Shown one piece after another: positions 1 through 6,295 of a stretch of 15,719 nt of DNA. The notes beneath the pieces are model-generated. The model was given only the letters and a program-made list of their open reading frames with translations. It was not told where the DNA came from and ran no database searches. The position numbers and the translations under genes were made by a program. The DNA lies in the NCBI GenBank assembly GCA_050309735.1, contig JBNRMS010000018.1:1-15719 (forward strand), in the 5' to 3' direction. Every line of letters starts with the position of its first letter. The stretch's first letter is position 1. This stretch comes from UMGS1002 sp050309735 (GTDB lineage Bacteria; Bacillota; Clostridia; Oscillospirales; CAG-272).

Positions 1-126
1 CTCGGCTCCCTTCGGCTGCTCGGCTCCCTTCGGCTGCTCGGCTCCCTTCGGCTGCTCGGCTCCCTTCGGCTGCTCGGCTCCCTTCGGCTGCTCGACGGCC
101 TTCGGCTGCTCGACGGCCTTCGGCTG
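1..126. repeat. 18-bp tandem repeat inside infB
   Basis: Five identical units ctcggctcccttcggctg fill 1-90. Two variant units ctcgacggccttcggctg fill 91-126, and a degenerate unit follows at about 127-144. The period is a multiple of three, so the infB frame is kept and each unit adds six residues (QPKGAE or QPKAVE on the minus strand). The array continues past base 1, so the true copy number is unknown. Perfect DNA identity between units, including third codon positions, suggests recent expansion by slippage or unequal recombination rather than selection on the peptide alone. Confidence 0.95.
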
Positions 127-435
127 CTTGGCGCCTTTTGCAGCCGGATTTTTCTCCGCTGCGGCGGAGATCTTTTTATCAGCCTTCACCGCTGTTTTTT
201 CGGTTTTCTTCGGTGATTTTGAAGGAATATATGTGATACCGTCAATATAGTCTTCTATATTGGATATTTGATTCGCCTTTGTAAGCGTATCAATAAGGAC
301 GTCAAACTCCTCGGGTTCAAGTGTTTTTTGAGCCCGGGATTCAAAACCCTTCTCCTTGAGGATATCGTTCATATCCTTGGTTTTTAGACCAAAGTCCTTT
401 GCAAGCTGATTTAATTTGTACTGCGGTATTGCCAT
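1..435 (-). CDS. infB: Translation initiation factor IF-2, N-terminal part (truncated by window edge)
   Basis: IF-2 is the GTPase that brings initiator fMet-tRNA to the 30S subunit and promotes subunit joining. Only the first 145 codons are present, and the frame stays open to base 1. The start is the ATG at 435-433, preceded by an AAGGAGG-type ribosome binding site at a normal distance. Residues 1-50 (MAIPQYKLNQLAKDFGLKTK and following) fit the small helical IF2 N-terminal domain, and a Lys/Ala-rich linker follows. From about residue 104 the linker becomes a six-residue repeat of the type EQPKGA or EQPKAV that runs off the window. The GTPase domain lies outside, so the name rests on the N-terminal domain, the linker style and position as last gene of a rimP-nusA-ylxR-ylxQ-infB operon. 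The gap after ylxQ is 45 bp. Confidence 0.88.
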   Translation of the reverse strand, partial: MAIPQYKLNQLAKDFGLKTKDMNDILKEKGFESRAQKTLEPEEFDVLIDTLTKANQISNIEDYIDGITYIPSKSPKKTEKTAVKADKKISAAAEKNPAAKGAKQPKAVEQPKAVEQPKGAEQPKGAEQPKGAEQPKGAEQPKGAE

Positions 436-480
436 ATATATTCCTCCTTGAAATCATCGTCGTTCGGGGGGTGAAAATTC

Positions 481-840
481 TCAGTGCGCTCGGGCTCCCC
501 CGTCAATATGCGTCAAAACAGCCTCGCCCAGGTTAGTGTCTGTCACCCCGACCGCCGCTATGCGGTGCGAGCGCCCCAGCGCGGCCGAGAGCTGATCTGC
601 ATCATATGCGACTTTTATGTGTTTGACTCTGTAATAGCTGCATTTATCTGTAAGCTTTTTATGTGTTCTTGCCGATGTGTCCGACGCCTCAATCACTAAC
701 ACCGGGGTTTTCCCTCTTGCTCGATTCCGCATCGCGTCGCAAATCAGGTCAGTGCCGAAAATCAAAGCTCCTGCCCGGGCGCACAAACCGAGCGTCGTCA
801 AAAATCGGTCGTTTGCCCGCGAGCGGGCGTCAGGTTTCAT
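481..840 (-). CDS. ylxQ: L7Ae-family RNA-binding protein YlxQ
   Basis: This 119-residue protein belongs to the L7Ae/L30e/S12e family, whose members bind kink-turn RNA. The Bacillus YlxQ homologue is an accessory ribosome-associated protein of uncertain role. The family pattern is visible as LGLCARAGALIFGTD near the N-terminus, then PVLVIEASDTSARTHKKL, and a C-terminal VGVTDTNLGEAVL segment. The ATG at 838-840 is chosen because the L7Ae fold begins just after it and a GGAG lies immediately upstream. A longer open frame reaches back across ylxR but reads as nonsense there. The gene overlaps the end of ylxR by 11 bp, which suggests translational coupling. infB follows 45 bp downstream. Family assignment is firm; precise function is not. 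Confidence 0.86.
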   Translation of the reverse strand: MKPDARSRANDRFLTTLGLCARAGALIFGTDLICDAMRNRARGKTPVLVIEASDTSARTHKKLTDKCSYYRVKHIKVAYDADQLSAALGRSHRIAAVGVTDTNLGEAVLTHIDGGARAH

Positions 841-1120
841 TTTCTCCGGCTGTAAGCTCGGCCTCCATCGCGTCATAAACTTCGACTGGAATCTCACAGC
901 CAAGGTTTGTGTCGATCCGGCGCGACTTGCGCGCCTTTCTGAAGCACTTGATGTCGCGGCAGATATATCCGCCCCGGCCGTTTTTCTTTCCTGTGAAGTC
1001 GAGCGACACGCTGCCCTCGGGCGAGCGAACCACGCGGAGCAGCTCGCGCTTCGGCCTATGCTCGTTGCAGCCAAGACACTGGCGCTCGGGAATTTTTCTT
1101 TTTTTTGTTTGTTTTTCCAT
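830..1120 (-). CDS. ylxR: YlxR family protein (DUF448)
   Basis: A 96-residue basic protein matching the YlxR/DUF448 family: RQCLGCNEHRPKRELLRVVR at residues 13-32 with its paired cysteines (C15, C18), and GRGGYIC at 48-54 followed by C59. Family members sit between nusA and ylxQ or infB in most Firmicutes and are thought to bind RNA or act as nucleoid or transcription-associated factors; no activity can be read from the sequence. The start at ATG 1118-1120 has GGAGG five bases upstream. A GTG at 1147 would add nine residues but has no comparable site. It is separated from nusA by 165 bp, a long gap for an operon, filled by two copies of a dispersed repeat. Confidence 0.88.
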   Translation of the reverse strand: MEKQTKKRKIPERQCLGCNEHRPKRELLRVVRSPEGSVSLDFTGKKNGRGGYICRDIKCFRKARKSRRIDTNLGCEIPVEVYDAMEAELTAGENET

Positions 1121-1165
1121 AACAACCTCCACACCGTAGAAGTTCACAATATCGTTTAATTAAAA

Positions 1166-1209
1166 TACACATTGGCAGGCTTCCGAGAAACTTGCGACTA
1201 TGATTTAAT
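1166..1209. repeat. Dispersed intergenic repeat, internally deleted copy A
   Basis: This segment shares ATACACATTGGCAG at its left end with the copy at 15211 and TTGCGACTATGATT at its right end with the copy at 1210-1296. The middle (hairpin and first arm of the second inverted repeat) is largely missing, leaving about 44 bp. It stands directly head-to-tail with copy B. The best explanation is an internal deletion of the same element. It is non-coding and lies within the transcribed nusA-ylxR spacer. Confidence 0.7.
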
Positions 1210-1296
1210 GTGTGCATTGGCAGCTTTCACAGAAAGCTGCGATGTCGCAACGGTGAGCTAGCGCATGAGAAAAATTCGATTGCGACTATGATTTTA
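1210..1296. repeat. Dispersed intergenic repeat, full copy B
   Basis: About 87 bp matching 15211-15299 along its whole length. It carries a perfect hairpin, cagctttc (1221-1228), loop aca, gaaagctg (1232-1239). Then comes gtcgcaa (1244-1250) and its inverse ttgcgac (1280-1286), separated by 29 bases, exactly as in the other full copy. The region between the arms keeps a GCATGrGAGAAA-like core. The right end overlaps the last codons of nusA. In the operon transcript this copy is read in the opposite sense to the one before tRNA-Trp. Confidence 0.8.
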
Positions 1297-2308
1297 TATC
1301 AATTTTATATCCGGTGAGCTTTGCCGCCAGCCGCGCGTTCTGACCTTCCTTGCCTATTGCCAGCGAGAGCTGGTCGGCGTCGACCATCACGCGGCAGGCG
1401 CGCTCGGCCGTCATCGTCACCGACAAAACCTCGGCCGGAGCCAGCGCAGAGGCGATATATTCCTCGGGAATCTCGCTGTATTTCACAATATCTATCTTCT
1501 CGCCCCTCAGCTCGTCGACTATGCTGTTAATCCGCATACCGTGGTTGCCGATACAGGCTCCCACCGGGTCAACATCCTCCTCGCGCGACATAACGGCTAT
1601 TTTTGTCCTTGAGCCGGCCTCGCGGGCCACTCCCTTAACCAAAACAATTCCGTCTTCAATCTCGGGTATCTCAAGCTCAAACATCCGGCGAACCAGACCG
1701 GCGTGCACCCGCGAGAGGGTGACCAGCGGCCCGCGCGTCTCCTTGCTGACTTCCATAATAAAAACCTTTATCTTATCGCCAACCACAAAGCTCTCGCCCG
1801 GAATTTGTTCGCTTCGCAGAAGTGTGGCCCGTCCGGTTCCGGTTTCAAGCACCACATTCCCGGTTACGCTGTCTATTTTACTGACCGTTGCCGTAATTAT
1901 TTCCTCACGCTTGCTCTCATATGCCTCCTGCATAACTCTGCGCTCTCCCTCTCGTATGGCCTGAATGAGCACCGACTTTGCCTGCCCGGCCGAGAGCCGT
2001 CTGAAATTCTTGGTCTTAACCTCGGTCTCAAGTATCTTTCCCACCGTGTTGCGCTTGCTAAGCAACTTAGCATCTTCAAGCGATATCTGCGTCTCGGGGT
2101 TTTCAACCTCCTCAACCACTTCCTTTTGCTGAAAGACCTTGACCTCCTCCTTATCGGGATTTATGTGGACGCGCACATTTGTATTATTACCGTATTCCTT
2201 TTTATAGGCCGATATAAGAGCCGCCTCGACCTTTTCAAACATATACTCCTTCGGTATGCCCTTCTCTTTTTCGAGCAGGTCGAGCGCCGCAAAAAATTCC
2301 TTGTTCAT
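1286..2308 (-). CDS. nusA: Transcription termination/antitermination factor NusA
   Basis: NusA binds RNA polymerase and nascent RNA and modulates pausing, termination and antitermination. The 340 residues hold the polymerase-binding N-terminal domain (1-125), an S1 domain (about 133-200), KH1 with GACIGNHGMRI at 250-260, and KH2 with GKEGQNAR at 319-326. There are no C-terminal acidic repeats, as is normal in Firmicutes. The ATG at 2306-2308 follows a GAAAGGA site; an upstream TTG at 2326 is possible but less likely. The protein stops at IDIKS, a point where many homologues run on for a short acidic tail. The TAG stop (1286-1288) lies inside the right end of the repeat at 1210-1296, so the repeat probably trimmed the tail. 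rimP lies 58 bp upstream. Confidence 0.95.
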   Translation of the reverse strand: MNKEFFAALDLLEKEKGIPKEYMFEKVEAALISAYKKEYGNNTNVRVHINPDKEEVKVFQQKEVVEEVENPETQISLEDAKLLSKRNTVGKILETEVKTKNFRRLSAGQAKSVLIQAIREGERRVMQEAYESKREEIITATVSKIDSVTGNVVLETGTGRATLLRSEQIPGESFVVGDKIKVFIMEVSKETRGPLVTLSRVHAGLVRRMFELEIPEIEDGIVLVKGVAREAGSRTKIAVMSREEDVDPVGACIGNHGMRINSIVDELRGEKIDIVKYSEIPEEYIASALAPAEVLSVTMTAERACRVMVDADQLSLAIGKEGQNARLAAKLTGYKIDIKS

Positions 2309-2366
2309 CGCGGGTGATCCTTTCAATTTATCTTATCGTTGTCATAATCGCGCGTGTGTCGGCGCT

Positions 2367-2840
2367 TTATTTATCAAAATCATAAACGGTGCGAACCTTA
2401 GCCACCGCCGAAGTTTCAACCGTCTCGCGCCCGCCCTGTGTGTCTATGAGAATTTTCCCCTCCTCAAGACCGGCAAGCCGACCAAAAACAGACTTTCTCC
2501 CTTTATTGTCGGGAGCATAAAGCCTGAGTTCGATATCCCATCCCCGGCAGGCGGCAAAATGCTCGGGGCGCTTGAGCTCGCGCTCAACCCCGGGCGAGCT
2601 GACCTCAAGATAGTAGGTTGTCTCTATTGGGTCGGCCTGGTCAAGTATCTCCTCGACAGCCCGGTGATATCGCTCGCAATCATCGATATTAATCCCCTCG
2701 GGCGAATCGATTGTAATACGCAGCACCTGCCGCGCCCCCTCGCGCACGAACTCAACATCCCAGAGAAGAATATTTTGCTCGGCGGCGGTCGGGGAGATAA
2801 GCTCGGCAACCCTCCCGGCTATATTTTTCGGATTTTTCAT
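2367..2840 (-). CDS. rimP: Ribosome maturation factor RimP
   Basis: RimP assists late assembly of the 30S subunit in the cytoplasm. The 157-residue protein has the family signature YYLEVSSPGVERELKR at 76-91. It has an N-terminal alpha/beta domain with WDVEFVREG and IDSPEGINIDDCE, and a C-terminal SH3-like domain (about 92-157). The frame stays open upstream to 2924, but the ATG at 2838-2840 is chosen because AAGGAG lies nine bases before it and homology starts there. It is the first gene of the operon and is followed by nusA. Its leader of about 155 bases contains two hairpins. Length is typical for the family. Confidence 0.93.
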   Translation of the reverse strand: MKNPKNIAGRVAELISPTAAEQNILLWDVEFVREGARQVLRITIDSPEGINIDDCERYHRAVEEILDQADPIETTYYLEVSSPGVERELKRPEHFAACRGWDIELRLYAPDNKGRKSVFGRLAGLEEGKILIDTQGGRETVETSAVAKVRTVYDFDK

Positions 2841-2872
2841 AAAAACAAACTCCTTGCTCTCAGCATTCATTT

Positions 2873-2889
2873 CCGGCAATGCCTGCCGG
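2873..2889 (-). promoter_or_regulatory. Hairpin in rimP leader, close to the ribosome binding site
   Basis: On the transcribed strand, ccggca and tgccgg form a perfect 6-bp stem around a five-base loop (ggcat), about 33 bases before the rimP ATG. It may affect access to the ribosome binding site or serve as an RNase or protein site. No downstream T-run is present, so it is not an intrinsic terminator. Function is not shown. Confidence 0.4.
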
Positions 2890-2949
2890 ATATGTATTCG
2901 GACAAGGGCAAAAAGCCGTCGCACCTGAAAAATGCTTTGTTCAACAATT

Positions 2950-2977
2950 GAGAGTGGGTCTCAAAACCCACTCTCAT
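2950..2977 (-). promoter_or_regulatory. Strong stem-loop in the 5' leader of the rimP operon
   Basis: A perfect 11-bp inverted repeat (tgagagtgggt with acccactctca, loop ctcaaa on the plus strand). It lies about 20 bases after the predicted transcription start. On the RNA strand there is no proper U-run after it, so a simple terminator is unlikely. It could be an RNA-stability element or a site for autoregulation of the operon. Only the structure is seen; its role is inferred. Confidence 0.55.
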
Positions 2978-3002
2978 CGTAAATCTTCACAATTCCTTAG
3001 TA

Positions 3003-3031
3003 TTATACCACACATTCGAATAAATTGCAAT
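3003..3031 (-). promoter_or_regulatory. Sigma-A promoter of the rimP-nusA-infB operon
   Basis: On the minus strand: -35 TTGCAA (3031-3026), 17-bp spacer, perfect -10 TATAAT (3008-3003) preceded by TGG, i.e. an extended -10. Transcription should start near 2996, giving a leader of about 155 bases to the rimP ATG. Confidence 0.8.
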
Positions 3032-3235
3032 AGGTATTATTATTTTTTTATTGGCATTCCAAAAAAGCCGACAAAAATCCGCGCTCTCTTATTTTAAATG
3101 TTGAGATATATCTCCTATTCCAAAAACAGAAGCGAGCGAGAAGACGCAGTTTAGAATATTGACAAGCAAAAGGCATATAAAGCCCGCGCCGCAATATTCG
3201 ACATTTCGGCAACCCCTTTTTGCCGGCGAGACTAT
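3032..3235. other. Non-coding spacer between rimP promoter and small ORF
   Basis: No gene is supported here. The segment holds an 8-bp inverted repeat GAATATTG (3154-3161) and CAATATTC (3192-3199), 30 bases apart, and a 6-bp hairpin CGGCAA/TTGCCG near 3207-3225. That hairpin lies just downstream of the minus-strand ORF ending at 3236 but lacks a T-run. A TTGACA at 3159-3164 has no -10 at a workable distance. Confidence 0.5.
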
Positions 3236-3514
3236 TTAACTACCTTTATTAACGCCGGACGCAATCTCAACATACATTGGCAACGATTCTTTTTCGCCGT
3301 CTATCGTGACTTCTGTGTTAATATAACAGTATAGGATTCCGTCATTTGAAACTTTAACCCACGGATCACCAAAACTATTTATAACACAATCCTTTTTGGA
3401 TAATTTTTCAGACTTCTTAATTATAAAATGCTCAATTGACTGCTTGCATTTTTCCACGTCAATGTTTTGAATTTCGGATTCGCACTCTTCCAATCTCTTT
3501 CCCCAAATCTCCAT
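3236..3514 (-). CDS. Small hypothetical protein, possibly a frameshifted remnant
   Basis: I do not recognise this 92-residue ORF. Its N-terminal half is charged and helical-looking (GKRLEECESEIQ, HFIIKKSEKLSKKD). The C-terminal half looks like beta strands (DPWVKVSNDGILYCYINTEV). It is clearly richer in A+T than its neighbours. No good ribosome binding site precedes the ATG at 3514, and a stop codon sits just upstream in frame. A second minus-strand frame is open from about 3614 to 3462 and reads plausibly (IIEGFVKAELASNGDLGKE), with a possible GTG at 3536 after GAAGGA. A frameshift near the GGGGAAA run (about 3497-3503) would join the two. It could therefore be a decayed, transferred gene, or simply non-coding. 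Confidence 0.4.
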   Translation of the reverse strand: MEIWGKRLEECESEIQNIDVEKCKQSIEHFIIKKSEKLSKKDCVINSFGDPWVKVSNDGILYCYINTEVTIDGEKESLPMYVEIASGVNKGS

Positions 3515-3555
3515 TCGACGCTAACTCGGCCTTCACAAATCCTTCAATTATGGTG

Positions 3556-3584
3556 TTTACAAGGACACATTTGTATGGTATAAT
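3556..3584 (+). promoter_or_regulatory. Sigma-A promoter of the gdpP operon
   Basis: -35 TTTACA (3556-3561), 17-bp spacer, perfect -10 TATAAT (3579-3584) with an extended TGG before it. Transcription should begin near 3591, about 70 bases before the gdpP start. A 6-bp inverted repeat GATAAT/ATTATC (3595-3600, 3607-3612) lies at the start of the leader. Confidence 0.78.
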
Positions 3585-3660
3585 ATTAAAATAGGATAAT
3601 GCTGTAATTATCTCTTAGGGTCCGAATCCTGCGACACTGAACGCGAAAAGGAGGTCAACC

Positions 3661-5736
3661 TTGAAAAAGCCAAAGACACCGCGCGCGCCTTACGCTGAGG
3701 TAAGAATCCCGCTGATGATCTGCGTGCTGATCGGGATATTGATGCTCGCGGCATACACCGCCACCATCACCCTCACCGACCTGCCGCCGACAGTTTCGGG
3801 AATAATCTTTACCTTAGTGTATATATATGTCGCCCTTCTGATATTTTTTGGAGTGCGCCAGCGCATTCGCAAGATAGCAGTTGAGGAGGAGCGAGAGAGA
3901 GCGCTTAACACCGAGATATATCAGATGTTTCGCGAGAATATTGATCTGCCATATGCCATAATCTCGTCAGACGGGAAGGTTTCGATTATAAATCGCTGCC
4001 TGAGGGATATTCTCGGCCACACCCTGCCCTTCGGAGGCCTTATCGAGGAATTTTGCTCGGCAACAGCCGACGAAATAATCAAGGCAAGCGAGCCGGGCGG
4101 CCAGATCTCTCTTAATCTTCGGGGTGGGAAAAACGAATATGAAAACCCCGGCAACGGGATGACCGTCAGTATCCGCCGGCGCCGCTTCAATGCCCGCGCC
4201 TATCCGATGGCGGTCAACGGAAATAAGTGCCACATCATAATCTTCACCGAAATCACAGCCCTTGTTGAGCTGCGCGAGAAAATGAAGCGCGAGAATACCG
4301 TTGTCGCTTTTATAGTTCTTGACAATCTTGAGGAGCTGGCGCAGTATGTTCGGGTGAGCTACCGCTCAGCGGCAAACGATATCGAGGCAATCCTCAAGAA
4401 ATGGGCGGCCGAAATGAACGGAATGCTCCGCGAGTACGACCGAGACAGATACCTGCTCCTTATTTCCCGGGAAAAGCTTGATGAATGCATAAAGAATAAA
4501 TTCGAGATACTCGACGCCGTGCGCGACGTTCGCCTCGGAGACGACAGTATGTCTGTCACCGTGTCAATGGGCATCTCGACCGGAACCGGAAGCATTGCCG
4601 AGCGCGAGAACGAAGCTTCGCTCGCCCTTGACCTCGCGCTCGGGCGCGGGGGCGACCAGGTGGCCATCCGCCACGGCAACGAAACCGAATATTACGGCGG
4701 GCGCTCTAAGGGGATGCAGAAGCGCACCCGCGTTCGCTCGAGGGTGAACGCCTCGATGCTCTGCAAGAAAATCGCAGAATCTTCTAATGTCCTTGTCATG
4801 GGGCATAAAAATCCCGACTTTGACTGTATTGGCGCCTGCGTTGGCGTGGCACGCCTGTCTATCTTCTGCGGAGTTCCGGTCAAGATAATTTCAGACGAGA
4901 AAAGCGAGGCTCACCGGATAATCTCAAGCAAGCTGATGAGAAACAGCGAATATGCCGATATCTTCACCGACGCGCTCTCGGGGCTCGACCTTGTGCGCCC
5001 CGACACGCTGCTTGTCATCTGCGACGCCAACAACTTCAGAATAATAGAATCGCCCGATATAGCCGACAGCGTTGACCGAATCGCCATAATAGACCACCAC
5101 CGCCAAACAGCTAAATTCGATTTTGAACCGCTGGTCAGCTATATAGACCCTGGCGCTTCCTCAACCTGCGAGCTGATAGCCGAAATCCTCGAGCAGTCTC
5201 TACCGGCCGGAACAATTCTGCGCGATGAGGCAAATGTTCTGCTCGCCGGAATTATGCTCGACACTAAAAATTTTGCCAAAGACACCTCAACCCGCACCTT
5301 CTCGGCCGCCCTCTATCTGCAAAACGAAGGGGCGAAAACCGAGGTTGCGCGCCAGTTTTTCGAGGAGGATATATCAGAATATCTTGCCGAGGCTCGCTTT
5401 AGCACAGACATCGAGCTATACCGCGGAAATATCGCGATAACCCGAAGCGCCGGAACCGGAAACGCCGACAACGACCGCACCGCCGCCTCAAAGGCAGCCG
5501 ATAAGCTGCTGTCTGTGCGGCAGGTAGAGGCCGCCTTCGCGATGGTCAGTGTTGACGGTAAGACCCGCATTTCGGGTCGTTCGCGCGCTTCGGGAAAAAT
5601 AAATGTTCAGCTGATTCTTGAGAAACTCAAGGGCGGCGGACATTACGACGCCGCGGCAGCACAGGTCGAGGGAGACATGGACAAGGCCTATGAGCTGCTC
5701 ACTGCTGCCATTAACGGCTATCTTGACAATAACTGA
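3661..5736 (+). CDS. gdpP: Cyclic-di-AMP phosphodiesterase GdpP (DHH/DHHA1 family, membrane-bound)
   Basis: GdpP (YybT) hydrolyses the second messenger c-di-AMP to pApA and so affects cell-wall and potassium homeostasis. The 691-residue protein has the full family layout. Two membrane helices (about 16-38 and 44-68) are followed by a PAS-like domain (about 90-200). A degenerate GGDEF domain (about 205-345) lacks the GGDEF signature, as is usual here. The DHH domain has HKNPDFDCIGA at 382-392, the lone aspartate of VICDANN, and DHH at 478-480. The DHHA1 domain has GGGH at 658-661. All expected metal ligands are present, so the enzyme should be active. It starts with TTG at 3661, six bases after AAAGGAGG. 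First gene of the plus-strand run; rplI follows after 74 bp, as in Bacillus. Confidence 0.94.
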   Translation: MKKPKTPRAPYAEVRIPLMICVLIGILMLAAYTATITLTDLPPTVSGIIFTLVYIYVALLIFFGVRQRIRKIAVEEERERALNTEIYQMFRENIDLPYAIISSDGKVSIINRCLRDILGHTLPFGGLIEEFCSATADEIIKASEPGGQISLNLRGGKNEYENPGNGMTVSIRRRRFNARAYPMAVNGNKCHIIIFTEITALVELREKMKRENTVVAFIVLDNLEELAQYVRVSYRSAANDIEAILKKWAAEMNGMLREYDRDRYLLLISREKLDECIKNKFEILDAVRDVRLGDDSMSVTVSMGISTGTGSIAERENEASLALDLALGRGGDQVAIRHGNETEYYGGRSKGMQKRTRVRSRVNASMLCKKIAESSNVLVMGHKNPDFDCIGACVGVARLSIFCGVPVKIISDEKSEAHRIISSKLMRNSEYADIFTDALSGLDLVRPDTLLVICDANNFRIIESPDIADSVDRIAIIDHHRQTAKFDFEPLVSYIDPGASSTCELIAEILEQSLPAGTILRDEANVLLAGIMLDTKNFAKDTSTRTFSAALYLQNEGAKTEVARQFFEEDISEYLAEARFSTDIELYRGNIAITRSAGTGNADNDRTAASKAADKLLSVRQVEAAFAMVSVDGKTRISGRSRASGKINVQLILEKLKGGGHYDAAAAQVEGDMDKAYELLTAAINGYLDNN

Positions 5737-5746
5737 GCGGTGGTTT

Positions 5747-5775
5747 TTGAAAATTTTGAAAATATTCCAAATAAT
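5747..5775 (+). promoter_or_regulatory. Possible internal promoter for rplI-dnaB
   Basis: TTGAAA (5747-5752), 17-bp spacer, AATAAT (5770-5775); each hexamer has one mismatch to consensus. It lies in the gdpP-rplI gap and would start transcription near 5782, so the ribosomal protein gene could be expressed independently of gdpP. Confidence 0.4.
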
Positions 5776-5783
5776 CTATTTAA

Positions 5784-5799
5784 GCCGCCCCCGGGCGGC
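5784..5799 (+). promoter_or_regulatory. G+C-rich hairpin abutting the rplI ribosome binding site
   Basis: gccgcc (5784-5789) and ggcggc (5794-5799) form a perfect 6-bp stem with loop cccg, directly followed by the GAGGAGG ribosome binding site of rplI. It may help present or hide the site. No T-run follows, so it is not a terminator. Confidence 0.4.
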
Positions 5800-5810
5800 G
5801 AGGAGGCTAT

Positions 5811-6257
5811 ATGAAAGTAGTTTTATTATCCGATGTTAAGGGAAAGGGCAAGAAGGATCAGATAATCGAGGTTTCAGACGGCTATGCCCGCAACTTTTTA
5901 ATACCGCGAGGCCTTGCCACCGAGGTTAACAAAAAAATCCTTGCAGATATCAAAAGCCGCGAGGAGTCGCGCCAACACAAGATAGAAACCGAGCTCGCCG
6001 AGGCACAAGCTGCGGCCGAGCGCCTCTCTAATGTCCTTGTCAAAATCGGCATGGGCGCCGGGGCAGACGGGCGGCTTTACGGCTCGGTAACGGCAAAAGA
6101 CATCGCCGAGGCACTTGAGCGCGACCACGAAATTGTGATTGACCGCCGCAAGATAGTCATCGCCGAGCCGATAAAGGCTTATGGAAATTATACGGTTGAG
6201 GTAAAACTCTATCCCGAAATTGTGGGAAAGATAAATCTGCTTGTCTGTGAGAAATGA
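5811..6257 (+). CDS. rplI: 50S ribosomal protein bL9
   Basis: bL9 binds 23S rRNA near the L1 stalk and helps maintain reading frame. The 148 residues have the usual two-domain form. The N-terminal rRNA-binding domain has GYARNFLIPRGLA at 24-36, followed by a long connecting helix (about 41-75, Glu/Ala/Arg-rich). The C-terminal domain (about 76-148) includes GADGRLYGSVTAKDIAEAL. The start ATG has GAGGAGG at a close normal spacing. Length is standard. It is placed between gdpP and dnaB, the common Firmicute order. Confidence 0.96.
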   Translation: MKVVLLSDVKGKGKKDQIIEVSDGYARNFLIPRGLATEVNKKILADIKSREESRQHKIETELAEAQAAAERLSNVLVKIGMGAGADGRLYGSVTAKDIAEALERDHEIVIDRRKIVIAEPIKAYGNYTVEVKLYPEIVGKINLLVCEK

Positions 6258-6295
6258 GGCGATGGCCCCGATGAGCCGAAAGGAAAAGCAAAAGG

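Noticed and set aside
1..126. CRISPR-like array
   Set aside because: Units are contiguous 18-bp copies without spacers and lie in frame within infB.
841..1134. N-terminal extension of ylxQ by 98 residues
   Set aside because: The extension lies wholly across ylxR in another frame and shows no domain; the L7Ae fold starts after the ATG at 840.
3154..3199. Inverted repeat GAATATTG/CAATATTC and a TTGACA hexamer
   Set aside because: The arms are 30 bases apart and A+T-rich, and no -10 lies 16-18 bases after TTGACA; likely chance.
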